From: Stomoxys calcitrans
Lineage: Eukaryota > Arthropoda > Insecta > Diptera > Muscidae
Reading direction: 5' to 3'
DNA: 64,000 nucleotides
NCBI RefSeq assembly: GCF_963082655.1
Contig: NC_081553.1
Span: forward strand, 47,365,527-47,429,526
Shown here: positions 26,600-37,959 of the stretch, in pieces
Layout of the letters: each line of letters opens with the position of its first letter
How positions within the stretch are numbered: the first letter of the stretch is position 1
Program-made: the position numbers and the translations under genes
Notes under the pieces: model-generated
The model's database searches: none
What the model was told of the DNA's origin: nothing
The model's input: only the letters and a program-made list of their open reading frames with translations

Positions 26600-27190
26600 T
26601 ATTTTTACTAAAAATTATTGTGCAAAAATTAAGCGAAATCGGATAACTGTGCCCCCTGGGGGAGCAAGAAGTCATATAGATGGTTTAGCTAATATATATG
26701 CAGCTTTTCCATTCCCCAACGACCTACATCAATAAGAGTTTCCGTGCAAATTTCATATAGGCAGCTTAATTCGTTCGAATTCTATTGCCATTTGGACTGA
26801 AGGATGGACAAGACTTAATAGACTCAGAATGTCAAGAAGCTTAAGAATATATATTGGGTTGCCCAAAAAGTAATTGCGGATTTTTTAAAAGAAAGTAAAT
26901 GCATTTTTAATAAAACTTAGAATGAACTTTAATCAAATATACTTTTTTTACACTTTTTTTCTAAAGCAAGCTAAAAGTAACAGCTGATAACTGACAGAAG
27001 AAAGAATGCAATTACAGAGTCACAAGCTGTGAAAAAATTTGTCAACGCCCACTATATGAAAAATCCGCAATTACTTTTTGGGCAACCCAATATATGTTTA
27101 TTCTTTATAGGGATCAGATCAATACTTCGAGGTGTTTTAACGGAATGACTGGATTAGTACATCCCTATCCTATAGTGGAGGGTATAAAAA
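26600..27190 (+). mobile_element. DINE-1/mini-me-like type A 3' fragment
   Basis: One diverged monomer ('gtgccccctgggggagcaag'), a decayed core ('ggacaagacttaatagactc') and the terminal 'ccctatcctatagtggaggg' (27165). A MITE divides the tail at the TA of 'aatatata'. Confidence 0.65.
26854..27090 (-). mobile_element. Mariner-type MITE, copy 4, best preserved
   Basis: 237 bp with perfect outer ends 'ttgggttgccc' / 'gggcaacccaa' and TA at 26852-26853 and 27091-27092. This copy can serve as the reference for the family. Confidence 0.9.
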
Positions 27191-27399
27191 GCGAATTACA
27201 ATAAAATCAGTACCGACTTAATTAAAATTGTTAAAAAAAACAATTCCCGCTATGACATCCTTCCAACAATTATGCAGTCTCATCCTTAATCGAGCTTATA
27301 AGTTCATTATGCATATACACATGCATACGTACATACATATACACATACATACATATGTATATTAAGACATATATTCGCATCGTATATACCCAGCAAACC
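27191..27399. repeat. Spacer with (CATA)n microsatellite
   Basis: 'catacatatacacatacata' and related words at 27309-27362; the rest is unique AT-rich DNA. Confidence 0.6.
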
Positions 27400-27965
27400 A
27401 AATGTCTGATGTCAGACAAATCTGAACAAACTCTGATGCCTCACGACAAGATCTTACCGAATTCGTACCGAATACCGACCGCCTTTTCGTATGGAGTTTT
27501 TACGAAATTCTTTTCCGACAGTTCGGAGAGAATTCTGAACGCTTTCTGGACTGTTTGTCTAAATGAATTTTTGTTCCAACAGTTCTGAAAGAATTCTGAA
27601 CGATTTCTGACCTCTTTTCGCATGGGTTTTTTTAATTTTCTTCCGACAGTTCGGAAAGATTTGTGGACTTATTGTCTGAATTAATTATTGTTCCGACAGT
27701 TCTGAAAGAATTCTGAACGATTTCTGACCGTCTTTTCAAATGGTTCTTTTTTGAATCCTTCTTCCGAGAGTTCGGAAGGATTTCTGGACTGGAAGTTTTG
27801 TTCCAACAGTTCTGAAAGAATTCTGAACGATTTCTGACCGTCTTTTCGCATGGGCTTTTTTTTAATTTTCTTCCGACAGTTCGGAAGGATTTCTGGACTT
27901 ATTGTCTGAAGGAATTTTTGATCCGAAAGTTCTGAACGAAGTCTGAACTCCGTGTTTGATGTTAG
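27400..27965 (-). repeat. Left (inverted) tandem array of fold-back pair
   Basis: Units carry 'agttctgaaagaattctgaa' followed by 'cgatttctgacc' at 27567, 27691 and 27800 (steps 124, 109). Reverse complemented, the shared word is 'gaaatcgttcagaattcttt', which is the core of the right array at 28540-29400. So the two arrays face each other. Confidence 0.65.
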
Positions 27966-28227
27966 TATAGGAAGAGCGGACAACATGCTACGGTCCGATA
28001 TCATCCCCATAGCTGCTTCATCTTTGGAGTCCATTTTGGGCCTATTCCTGAAAGACTTGAAAACTTTTACGTAATAGGTAGTACCTATTCCGGATACAGA
28101 TATTAATCTCTGCTCAACAGTGACATATCTTTATTTGTTTACCATTATGTGGTAAATGCAAAAATTAATTCAGTTTGTTGATTGATCTATGTATGAAGTT
28201 TCGGAAGGGACACCCGATTTCCAAGTT
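27966..28227. other. Spacer between the facing arrays
   Basis: Unique sequence, then at 28190 'atgaagtttcggaagggaca', a first diverged unit of the right array, cut by the SINE. Confidence 0.5.
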
Positions 28228-28537
28228 TGCAAATTTTGCACATGAACATTCCACTAAGGAACAGGGGCAAACTTCTCACATATCAATGAGTGCAGTCCGA
28301 TTCAAGTTTTAAGCTCAATGATAAGGGGCCTTCTTTTTATAGCCAAGTCCGAACGGCGTGCCGTAGTGCGACACCTCTTTGGAGACAAGTTTTACATGGC
28401 ATAGTTCCTCACAAATGTTGCCAGAATTAGGAGGGGGAACCACCACTGATGAAAATTTTTTTCTGATGGTCTCGCCAGGATTCGAACCCAGGCGTTCAGC
28501 GTCATAGGTGGACATGCTAACTTTTGCGCTACGGTGG
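28228..28537 (-). mobile_element. tRNA-derived SINE, copy 2 (best promoter)
   Basis: B box at 28478-28488 is perfect on the minus strand (GGTTCGAATCC) and the A box lies at 28521-28531. Body words as in copy 1, ending in 'gaatgttcatgtgc'. Inserted within the right array, whose units flank it on both sides. Confidence 0.85.
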
Positions 28538-29412
28538 AATTACGAAGTTTCGGAAAGAACATCCGATTTCAATACGAAATTACTTCCGAAATCGTTAAAA
28601 AATTTTAACGAAGTGTCAGAAGGAACATCCGATTTCTACACGAAAAAACTTCCGAAATCGTTCAGATTTCTTTGCGAAGCTTCAAAAGGAACATCCGATA
28701 TCAATACGAAATTACTTCCGAAATCGTTCAGAATTCTTTACGAAGTTTCAGAAGGAACATCCGATTTCAATACGAAAGTACTTCAAAATTCTTTACGAAG
28801 TTTCAGAAGGAACATCCGATTTCTATACGAAATGACTTCCGAAATCGTTCAGATTTCTTTACGAAGTTTCGGAAGGAACATCCGATTTCTATACGAAATT
28901 ACTTCCGAAATCGTTCAGAATTCTTTACGAAGTTTCAGAAGGAACATCCGATTTCAATACGAAAGTACTTCAAAATTCTTTACGAAGTTTCAGAAGGAAC
29001 ATCCGATTTCTACATGAAATGACTTCCGAAATCGTTCAGATTTCCTTACGAAGTTTCTGGAAGAACATCCGATTTCATTATGAAACTACTTCCAAAATCG
29101 TCCAGAATAATTTAAGAAGTTTTAGAGGAACATCCGATTTCTATACGAAATTACTTCCGAAATCGCTCAGTTTTCTTTACAAAGTTTTGAAAGGAACATC
29201 CAATTTCTATACGAAATTACTTCCGAAATCGTTCAGAATTCTTTACGAAGTTTCAGAAGGAACATCCGATTTTTATACGAAATTACTTCCGAAATGGTTC
29301 AGAATTCTTTACGAAACTTCAGAAGGAAAATCCGATTACATTATGAAACTACTTCAGAAACGGGAACGAATTCGTTCCAGTTTCTCTCCGAAACTTCGTC
29401 AATTTGGTCCTT
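28538..29412 (+). repeat. 66-bp tandem array, about 13 units
   Basis: 'aggaacatccgat' (or a one-base variant) recurs at 28621, 28687, 28753, 28808, 28874, 28940, 28995, 29061, 29126, 29192, 29258, 29324. Steps are 66 except two of 55 and one of 65. The 55-bp units lack the same 11 bases ('cgaaatcgttc'). 66 is 22 codons, so open frames of 100-170 codons appear (28508-29017, 29019-29420); they are not genes. Confidence 0.85.
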
Positions 29413-29414
29413 CG

Positions 29415-31490
29415 AAATGAATCCCACTCTTTCTAAATCAACATATCGCGACTTCAAAAACATTGACTGGCCACTTCTGCATCAAAGTTTGAATGAAATA
29501 CCTTGGGAAGAGATTTTCTATATGTGAGGTGTTGACGAACAAGTTTGCTTCCTAAATCATAATCTTTGTTCAATTTACAACACTTGATAGGTCCAAGTCA
29601 TTTATACGAACTGAAAACAACAGCCATGGTTTACTCCTGAAATCAAACACTTGATCAGTGTTCGAAATTTGGCATAGGAAAGGTGAAAACATTATAGACT
29701 GCATACGCTGTATGAAACTTACAAATCCGCTAGGAAAGAAGTGTTCAAAAAAATTAATGAATCCAAAAAGCAATACCATTAAAGAAGATTTGAAAATGCA
29801 AAGGATAGTAAGCGAAAATGGAATGCAATAAGAAATATTGGAATTGGCTCGAAGTCCACTACCATTACTGATTGTCATTCCATCTCGAGTGCAGATGAGT
29901 TAAACGAGAAGAATATATACTATGGAGTCTCCCAAAAACACTTATTCTTGTATTTCTACAGATTGAAAGCACGTTCTCGTTCAGATGTGTTATTCCCGAA
30001 GAAAGTTTTGCAACCATAAAGTCTGACGCAATGAAATTTGATGGCATAAATCCTAGATTTTCCAAAATGGAACTTCCGAAGATACTTCCATTTGTAACAT
30101 ACATGTTTAACAACATTTTTACAAGATCAACGTTCCCAACGGACTGGAAATTAGCAAAAATTATACCATACCAAAACAGAATTCAGACTTTGGTCCGATT
30201 GGTAATTGATAAATTGATACCTTTCTGAATTTGAAAGGGCTTGACTGATAGCCAATCTGGATTTCGATCATAAAGAAACAGTTCCACTGTTCTAATTGAC
30301 GTTGTGGAAGAATTGAGGCAAAATATGGATAATAATATGGCATCATTTCTAGTTCCACTAGACCACAGTAAAGTCATACTGTTCTTATCTCGAAACTCGA
30401 AAAACTTTTCTTTTTCTGCAAACCTGCTTGTTAGCTAATTTCATCATACTTAACTGGACGCCGTCAAACCTTCAATGTTGATGATATAACACCTGCAGCA
30501 GTTGGTCCCTTGCTTTTTTCTGTATACATAAACGATCTTCCTGATATTCCTATGCATTGTAATGTGCAAATGTACACTGACTATGTTCAACTTTTCTTAA
30601 ACGCTAAACCAAATTGTTTACAATCACGTATGGATAATTTTAATAGCGATCTAAATGAAATCCAGAACTGGACGAGTAAGAATAGTCCCTGTCTCAATCC
30701 GGCAAATACTAAGCTAATGAAATTCTCAAAACGATCAGCTGCTCACATTCCTCTATCTACTCTGAACAACTCTGTAATAGAACTGTTGAATCATCCTGTA
30801 ATTTTCAACTCGAAACTGACTTGGACCGATCGTATTAACAAAGCTGTTGGTAAAGTTCAAGGAATGTTGCGAAGTTTATGGTCTATGCGGATTACCATTT
30901 CAAGTTCGTATGGTTTTAGCGAAATCTTATCTCATACCCACTCTACTTTATGGATGTGAAATTTTCGCAAATTGTGATAAAGCCAAAATATCTTTGTGAT
31001 CATCTCCATTTCGCTCGATCTGGCGAGGTAATGCTACACTCTTCAAAAAACTATTGGATTGCCCAAAAAGTAATTGCGGATTTTTCATATAGTCGGCGTT
31101 GACAAATTTTTTCACAGCTTGTGACTCTGTAATTGCATTCTTTCTTCTGTCAGTTATCAGCTGTTACTTTTAGCTTGCTTTAGAAAAAAGTGTAAAAAAA
31201 GTATATTTGATTTAAAAAATCCGCAATTACTTTTTGGGCAACCCAATATTTTCAAACACTTTACGTTTTCGTAATGATAGGTTTGTTGGGTTTTATCAGA
31301 AAATTCCCCAGCGGGGTTTATACTCTTATGCTTAAACAGATAAGATGGGAGACTCTTATCATGGCTGTTGGAAAATCCCTGCAGAACCAAACAATGAAAA
31401 AAAAAAAAATCTCACAATTCCACTTTTCTTTGGTAATGGTAGGAATATAAAAACAACCATACCTGGTTTTGTTAAATTGAATTTATTCGT
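29415..31490 (+). pseudogene. Decayed non-LTR reverse transcriptase, interrupted by a MITE
   Basis: Fragments in different frames follow the order of a non-LTR polymerase: 'SARKEVFKKINESKK' (29730), 'DGINPRFSKMELPKILPFV' (30043), 'FPTDWKLAKIIP' (30134), 'DSQSGFRS' (30246), then an open stretch 30510-30959 with 'LLFSVYINDLPDIP' and 'YTDY' at 30573-30584 where the catalytic YADD should be, followed by 'LNPANTKLMKFSKRS'. Both A and the second D of the box are lost, so it cannot be active. The C-terminal remnant continues beyond the MITE at 31054-31246. Jockey/CR1-like in layout; the clade is uncertain. Confidence 0.8.
31054..31246 (+). mobile_element. Mariner-type MITE, copy 5, internally deleted
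   Basis: TA at 31052-31053 and 31247-31248, ends 'ttggattgccc' and 'gggcaacccaa'. At 193 bp it lacks ~42 bp that in other copies lie between 'gtatatttgatt' and 'taaaaaatccgc'. Inserted into the reverse transcriptase pseudogene. Confidence 0.85.
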
Positions 31491-32189
31491 AGCGGAATTT
31501 ATTTGCATATCAAAATGAATGTTTCTTGCTACATGTACACACTGTACTCGTATGTATGTGTGAGTAAGAGCATGGATGAATTCCATTGTGCGTATAGTGA
31601 ATGAAAGATAAGCATTTATTAGAGTAGATCGAAAAGTAATAATATTTGAATTTAGTAAAGTATGTAAGGAAATAAATTCGAACAACTATTAACACTTCTC
31701 TGCTAAGTGGAATAGCTTGGCGATACTACGTTCGGGCTCGGCAATAAAACAAGGTCCTTTATAGTTGAAGAAACTAGAATCGGACATCACTTAATGATAT
31801 GAGGGGAGTATGCAGATTTGCCCATTAACATTCCATTAAGGAACAGGGCAAACAAGGGCATAAGGGTAGTATACCCACATAATACAATAATTGTCCAGTG
31901 TTTTTTCAGAATATTTCCTTTTTTTTAATATTTTTCCATAACTATGAATCAACGCTTATATACAAACAACCATTAAAAAATATATATAACATTACTACGA
32001 ATGTGGGTATATCGTAAATGGGTGTCATTACACCCACATGACACTTATTCAATTATGTATGCATGGCTATGTAATGGTGAATTTTGCACATATATCAAAC
32101 TTTCAATACAGGGTGTACCATTGAATAAAAGACGATAAAGGATAAACGGAAATGTTATACAAGAGTGAAGCAAATTGTTATAGTCACAG
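31491..32189. other. Mixed spacer: SINE tail and a small inverted repeat
   Basis: 31813-31858 is the 3' tail of the SINE ('cattccattaaggaacaggg'). 31870-32011 is bounded by perfect 11-bp inverted ends TATACCCACAT / ATGTGGGTATA and may be a 142-bp MITE. The rest is unique; no gene. Confidence 0.5.
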
Positions 32190-34010
32190 ATTTTTTTAGG
32201 TTAGGTTGAAAATAGGGTCCAGATATTATTCTGCCCCATGAACCTAAAGACACACACCTAAGCCAGTAATCGGCTTAAAAGTAACCCTGTAAAAGAAAAT
32301 CTATGTTGGAAAGAAAATCTTATGTTAATTCCGTGCAACTTACAAAATCCTTAATTATTTTCCATACCACTCCCCTAAGTTGATTCATGTCTGGTATTGT
32401 GTCCCCACCTATGTGCCGGTATCTGTTAGACGCGAAAGCCGGGCAATGACAAAGGAAATGTTCCAACGCCTCATCATCTTTCCCGCATACCCTACACATG
32501 CTATCACTTACCGCACCGATTTTACATAAGTGAGCTCATAGTCCTATATGTCCAGTTATGATACCAATAGCTATACTGACCTCCTTCTTACTTTCTTTCA
32601 GTAATAGCCCCGTCGTCACAAGATCTGGATTCCCCCATAGGAATTTCGCCGACCGTTTCGCTGTTCCACAAGGTTGTATACGCATTCATTGCCCACGACC
32701 TTAACTCGGACTGCGTCGACCTGAAAGGCTTCGAGTTTACCAAGTTTATCGACGGCAGTTCCTTGGCTTTTACTGCCAAATCGTCTGCTTTATCATTGCC
32801 AGGTACTCGGATATAGCCCAGCGCTCAAACTATGCGAATCGTGGCATCCTCAGAGAAGGTGTTAGTCTGCTTCTTGCACTCCAAAATTGTTCGTGACCTC
32901 ACCGTCCTGGTTATTATTGCGCTTATGGCAATTTTACTGTCCGTAAAGATGTTCACAATCGACGTTCTCGCATTATTACCATACCACCTCACGCATTCCG
33001 TGAACGGCTGGATCTCCGCCTGCAGGATCGTATTATGGTCAGGCAGTCTACAATAGATCTCAGTCCCTGGTTTCTCAATGTAGACCCTAAGGCCTACTCT
33101 GTCCTCTAGCTTTGATCCATCCGTGTAACATGATCTTCCAGATGGTAATACTAGGGTTACGTCAGTCAAAAACTGTGCAGCTGAAGGCAGTGCTTCGCCC
33201 TCTCCCTCAAATGTCGTCCCAGGTATCCCTTCGGAAACTTATTCCGTTCCTTCCAGGTCTCCTATCGTCCCCTCGATTATACCGCGATGGTATGCGCAGC
33301 TCCTATCCTCAATCTATTCTACCATCGCCTTACGTCTCATATCCACAGTGGCTGCCTAGCACTTAATCTGTGTCTAAGGGTCGGATATCTAGAACTCTCC
33401 AGTGCCCTAGTGGGCGTGGTCCTCATCGCTCCACCTATGTCAAGACAACATGTTCTCTGAACCTGCTATATGTTCGCAATGTTGCACTTTTTCTCCATAG
33501 CAGTTCACCAAACTACTGAGGCGTAAATAAGTATTGGTCTAATCAATCATCTGTAGAGCCAGTGTGCTATCCTCGGATTCAGGCCATTTCGTACGGCCCA
33601 TCTACATAGTCCCCAACTTGGTGAACCTTCTCAGTACGCTTTTGAATGTGACGCTTCCAATTCAGTTTCCTGTCCAAGATCACACCTAAGTCAGATATCG
33701 AAATCGTGCTATTGAGGAAACGTGGTGCTCCAAATTCATCCAATTCAGGCAGATTTCACTCTTCCCTGAGTTTACATTGAGACCCCTGGGTCTAGCCCAG
33801 TCTTGTGCCATGCAAGACTGCAAGACCATTTCCGCCCTTCTGCATAGCTGGTTCGAATCCTAACCCCTTAGAAGTATTATAACATCGCGAGCAGACGGAT
33901 TCAAATCCCTCCTCAGTCAGCATCTGTAATAGGTCATTTATGGTGGTCACCCATAGGAGTGGGAATAAAATGCCCCCTTTGGCGTGGCTTGTACCACTTT
34001 CTCCCTTATA
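32190..34010 (-). pseudogene. Non-LTR retrotransposon, RT end and RNase H, minus strand
   Basis: Minus strand: 'KVVQATPKGGILFPLLWVTT' (about 33960) is the PQG region of the polymerase with Q lost; 'MRTTPTRALE' (about 33420) is the connection region. An RNase H domain lies at 33169-32588 in one frame with a single stop (Trp codon turned to TGA near 32826): 'YTDGSKLEDRVG', 'ILQAEIQPF', 'IFTDSK' and 'PGNDKADDLA' give the D-E-D-D active residues. The 3' end is AACCTAACC plus A-run at about 32190. RNase H points to the I/LOA-like groups. The YADD box is replaced by unrelated residues. Confidence 0.8.
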
Positions 34011-34605
34011 TTTATGTTATGGGACAAACAATGTTTGGGAAATTTAGTGTAATTGACATACATATGCATTAAAGACCGCCTCACCCCTTCACTGATATGC
34101 TATGCGTACACTAAGGGTCGGTCGGTAGACAGTGCCCTGCATGATGAGGTTGGCTACATCGAGAGGAGTTCGGGTGTGGGCTACATTACTTGAGCGGCCT
34201 TCTTATACATAGAAGGGCTTTTAATAAAGTGAAGTTGGAGTCCATGCATGGCACTCTGGTTGACATGAAATTCCCCTCTCTTTTGGCGAATTGGGTTGAT
34301 ACGATACTGAAGGCCGAATTATCAATGCATCACTAGCAGAGAGCTCGGCAAGGAAGATTATGACCAAAGGAACTCCGTAAGGAGAGGTTTTATGACCTCT
34401 ATTGTGGCTTTTGATAACCAAAGGGATTCTGAGGCCTACGCGGACGACGTCATCCATCATCATGATGGGTGGATGTTTCCTCTCTACTTTTATGGACCTC
34501 GTTCAGGGTGCATTGAGGAAACTGTCTGGATAAGTTAGAACCAGAAAAGAGGAGGAAGCTGAGTGTTTCTAGGGGCCTGTCCTAGATGGGGTGGAGCGGT
34601 CACTC

Positions 34606-34666
34606 TCTGCGGAGGCCTGCCACTTGGGTGTAATTCTTGACTACCCAAGTGGCAGGCCTCCGCAGA
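34606..34666. repeat. Perfect 24-bp snap-back palindrome, 13-nt loop
   Basis: Left arm 34606-34629 ('tctgcggaggcctgccactt' plus 4) and right arm 34643-34666 are exact reverse complements around 'gtaattcttgact'. The left arm and loop are polymerase coding sequence (AEACHLGVILD), so the right arm is the extra copy. Confidence 0.9.
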
Positions 34667-34699
34667 ATAAACCTTGCAGAAAGGGGACTGAATGCGTGG

Positions 34700-34848
34700 G
34701 AAGTTTTTCCATGGCATAGTACCTCACAAATGTCGCCAGCATTAGAAAGCGAAAACCACCGCTGAAAATTTTTTCTGATGTTTTTGCCAGGATTTGAATC
34801 CAGGCGTTCAGCTTCATAGGAGGACATGCTAAACTCGAACCATGGTGG
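34700..34848 (-). mobile_element. tRNA-derived SINE, copy 3, 3' truncated
   Basis: B box region at 34790-34801 ('ggatttgaatcc' on +), head ending at 'catggtgg'. Only the tRNA head and 'catttgtgaggtactatgcc' part of the body remain. Confidence 0.75.
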
Positions 34849-35270
34849 GCTTCAAGATGACCTCGCGAATAAGACGTGCACTGGTCCCGTAGGTTGTAGA
34901 GTGTTAAAGGCCCTGTGGCCGGGTTTTTCTCGAAGCAGGACGTCGCTTATCCTGGGGCTGAGAAAGCATGACTTAGGACAGCTGAAAGAAGCCTTGACTG
35001 GTCATTGCAATGTCAGGTTCTTGACGTCGAGCTGGGCGCACGGAGGGGCAGACTTCTGCAGGATGTAAGATGACGAGGAGAAGTTGGAGACATTCGAGCA
35101 CTTGTTATGTCACTGCCCCACAATTGCGGTGAAAAAGACACAGGATAATGATTGAACAACACTTTTCAAGCGTGTATGCCGGCTTTTAGCTCCATTTGTC
35201 TTTCTGGAGTTCTGTAGAGGCTGAATTGGCTGACTGGATCATACTTTCGACTTTGAGTTCTTTATAGCTA

Positions 35271-37165
35271 CCATCGAAGGATGGGGGTATATTCGTTTTG
35301 TCATGCCGTTTGCAACACATCAAAATATCCTTATCCGACCCTATCATGCATATGTATTTTTGATCGTCGTAAAAATCTAAGACGATCTAGGCATGCCCGT
35401 CCGTCTGTCTGTTGAAATCACGCTACAGTCTAAAAAATAGAGATATTGAGCTAAAACTCTGCACAGATTCTTTTATGACCATAAGGAGGTTAAGTTCGAA
35501 GATGGGCTATATCGGACTATATTTTGATATAGCCCCCATATAGACAGATCCGCCGATTTAGGGTCTTAGGCCACTAAAAGCCAAATTTATTATCCGATTT
35601 TGCTGAAATTTGGGACAGTGAGTTGGGTTAGGTCCTTAGACATCTTTCTTCAATTTGGCCCAGATCGGTCCAGATTTGGATATAGCTGCCATATAGACCG
35701 ATCCCTCAATTTTAGGTTTCGGGCTCATAAAAGGCGCATTTATTGTCCGATGTCGTCGAAATTTTGGACATTGAGTTGTGTTAGGCCTTTCGACATATTT
35801 GTTCAATATGGCCCAGATGGGTCCAGATTTAGATATAGCTCCCATATAGACCGATCTCTCGATTTATGGTCCTGGGTCCACAAAAGTCGCATTTATTGTT
35901 CGATTTCGCTGAAATTTGGGACAGTAAGTTATGTTAGGCCGCGATATCCATTTTAAATTCGGCTCAGATCAGAGACCACCGTAGAGGTTAGCATGTCCAT
36001 CTACGACTCTGTACGCCTGTGTTCGAATCCTGACGAGTTCATAAAAAAAAAAATTTTCAGTTGAGGTTTTCCACATTTGTGAGGTACTAACATTTGTGAG
36101 GTACTGTGCCATGTAAAACTTCTCTCCGAAGAGGTATCGCACTGCGGCACGCCGTTTGGACTCGGCTATAAAAAATAAGGCCCCTTTTCATTGAGCTTAA
36201 ACTTGAATCGGACTGCACTCATTGATATGTGAGAAGTTTGCCCCTGTTCCTTAGTCGAATGTTTGTGGGCAAAATTTGCAAATTTGCAAGTTTGCTTTTT
36301 CAGGTCGGTGTAGATTTGGATATAGCTGCCATATAGACCGATCTACCGATTTAAGGTCTTGGGCCCATAAAAGGCTCATTTATTGTCCGATTTCGCTGAA
36401 ATATGGGACAGTGAGTTACGTTAAGCTCCTCGATATCCTTGTTTCATTTGACCTAGATAGGTTCAGATTTGGATATAGCTGCCATATAGACCAATCTCTC
36501 GATTTCAGGCTTCAAGCCCATAAAAGGCGCATTTTTTTGTTAAATTTCGCTGAAATTTCAGACAGTGAGTTATGTTAGGCCCCTCGATATCCCCGTTTTA
36601 TATGACCCGGATCGGTTCATATTTGCATATAGCTGCCATAATGACCGATCTCTTGATTTAAGGTCTTGGGCCCATAAAAGACGCATTTATTGTCCGATTT
36701 CGCTGAAATTTGGGACAATGAGTTGTTTTAGGCCCTTCGATAACCCTCTTCAATTTGGCCCAGATCTGCTCAGATTTGTATATAGCTGCCATATCGTCCG
36801 ATCTCTCGTTTTAAAGTCTTGGCCCCATAAAAGGCGCATTTATAATACGATTTCGCCGAATTTTGACACAGTGACTTATGTTAGGCTTTTCGACAATCTC
36901 GTCGTATATGATTCAGATCGGTCTATATTTGGATATAGCTACCAAAAAGACCAATATTTTGTTCTACAAAATTGAACAGTGAGTTGTACTTACTAGACTA
37001 CTCAAAGTCCGTGCCGAATTTGGTCCAAATCGGACCATATTTTGATAAAGCTGCCCACAGTAGGGTTAAATTATGCATTTTTCACCGGATTTTGACAAAA
37101 GGTGGTTCACATATATACCCTAGGTGGTGGGTATCCAAAGGTCGGCCCGGCTGAACTTAATGCCT
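35271..37165 (-). mobile_element. DINE-1/mini-me-like element, type B, minus strand, with SINE inside
   Basis: Left edge 'accatcgaaggatgggggta' is the 3' hairpin, then core 'gatctaggcatgcccgtcc' (35385). Type B monomers run to 35970, a SINE follows, and the array resumes at 36290. The 5' end is 'ggcccggctgaacttaatgc' at 37143, beside 'ctaggtggtgggtatcc'. Open frames at 35600-35956 and 36565-36975 are period by-products. Confidence 0.8.
35974..36285 (+). mobile_element. tRNA-derived SINE, copy 4
   Basis: Head 'gaccaccgtagaggttagca' has lost five bases of the A box; B box 'tgttcgaatcc' at 36020-36030. An internal 17-bp duplication ('catttgtgaggtactaa', 'catttgtgaggtactgt') lies near 36090. Tail 'gaatgtttgtgggcaaaatt'. 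Confidence 0.8.
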
Positions 37166-37784
37166 ATATTTATTGTCGCAACTTTTACTTATGACCCATT
37201 CAAATAGTCGTTATCAGATCAACACAAACATTGTAAAAGCTTGCTATTTTCTCCATAATTTATTAAGAGCGTGAGTTTTTTTCATACATATTTTCATCAC
37301 TTTTTTATACACATAACTCATGACGGAAGTGTTCTGTGTGTTTTACACATACGCACACATACACACACATTCATCCACATACATATGCATGTACTCCCAT
37401 TTTGGATACATATATATTTTAATCTTTACTTAAGTACTTTACAATTAGTTTCCTTAAATCCCATTTGTTGGTGAAATGTATGCGGCATTAAAATAAATAG
37501 TACTCTGTCATTGAGAGTGTGTGTGTACGAGTATTTTGGGGGACATTAACATACATTTGTATTAGTTGTCAGGAAAGGAAATTTGGGCAATATCGAAAAT
37601 GAGTGTGTGTGTGTTAATTTCATCAAATGTATTTAATGTAAATATTTTATATGAGATTTTTGAACATTTGTTGTCTAAGTTCTTCAGAGAGTATGTGAGG
37701 AGATGGGCTATGGATAAGAAGTGAGAGAGAGAGAGGGAGAGAGAGAAAAAAGGCCTTTGGCGCCAAATTTTTGAGTTTGAAACC
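37166..37784. other. Unique island with microsatellites, no gene seen
   Basis: (CACA/CATA) words at 37339-37390, (GT)n at 37519-37530 and 37602-37614, (GA)n at 37722-37746. No coding signal. Confidence 0.45.
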
Positions 37785-37866
37785 TGGTGAGAAAACTAGA
37801 CAAATATTGTCAGCGGTGGTTATCCCCTCACCAATAATTGCGACATTTGTGAGGTTTTCAGCTCTG
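37785..37866 (+). mobile_element. SINE fragment
   Basis: 'tcagcggtggttatcccctc' and 'gacatttgtgaggt' match the SINE body; the tRNA head and tail are missing. Confidence 0.6.
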
Positions 37867-37959
37867 TAATACCCTCCACTATATGATGGGGGGTATACTA
37901 GTTTCTTTGTTCCATTTGTAACACATCGAATATTGATCTGAGACCCAATAAAATATCTA

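Larger units (their letters stand above)
34085..35265 (+). pseudogene. Non-LTR retrotransposon fragment, RT to C-terminal zinc motif
   Basis: Plus strand: 'RSVDSALHDEVGYIERSSG' (34127), 'GRIINASLAESSARKIMTKG' (34308), then 'AYADDV' at 34434-34451, the intact catalytic box, and 'VERSLSAEACHLGVILD' (34590). A snap-back palindrome and a SINE interrupt it. It resumes with 'LKALWPGFSRSRTSLILGL' (34902) and ends with a Cys/His motif 'HLLCHCP' (35100). It is oriented head to head with the minus-strand copy and both are cut at nearly the same point of the polymerase. Confidence 0.75.

Noticed and set aside
28508..29420. Open frames of 100-170 codons with repeated 'EGTSDFYTKLLPKS' type peptides
   Set aside because: The unit is 66 bp (22 codons), so frames stay open by periodicity; frames overlap in several phases and lack start context.
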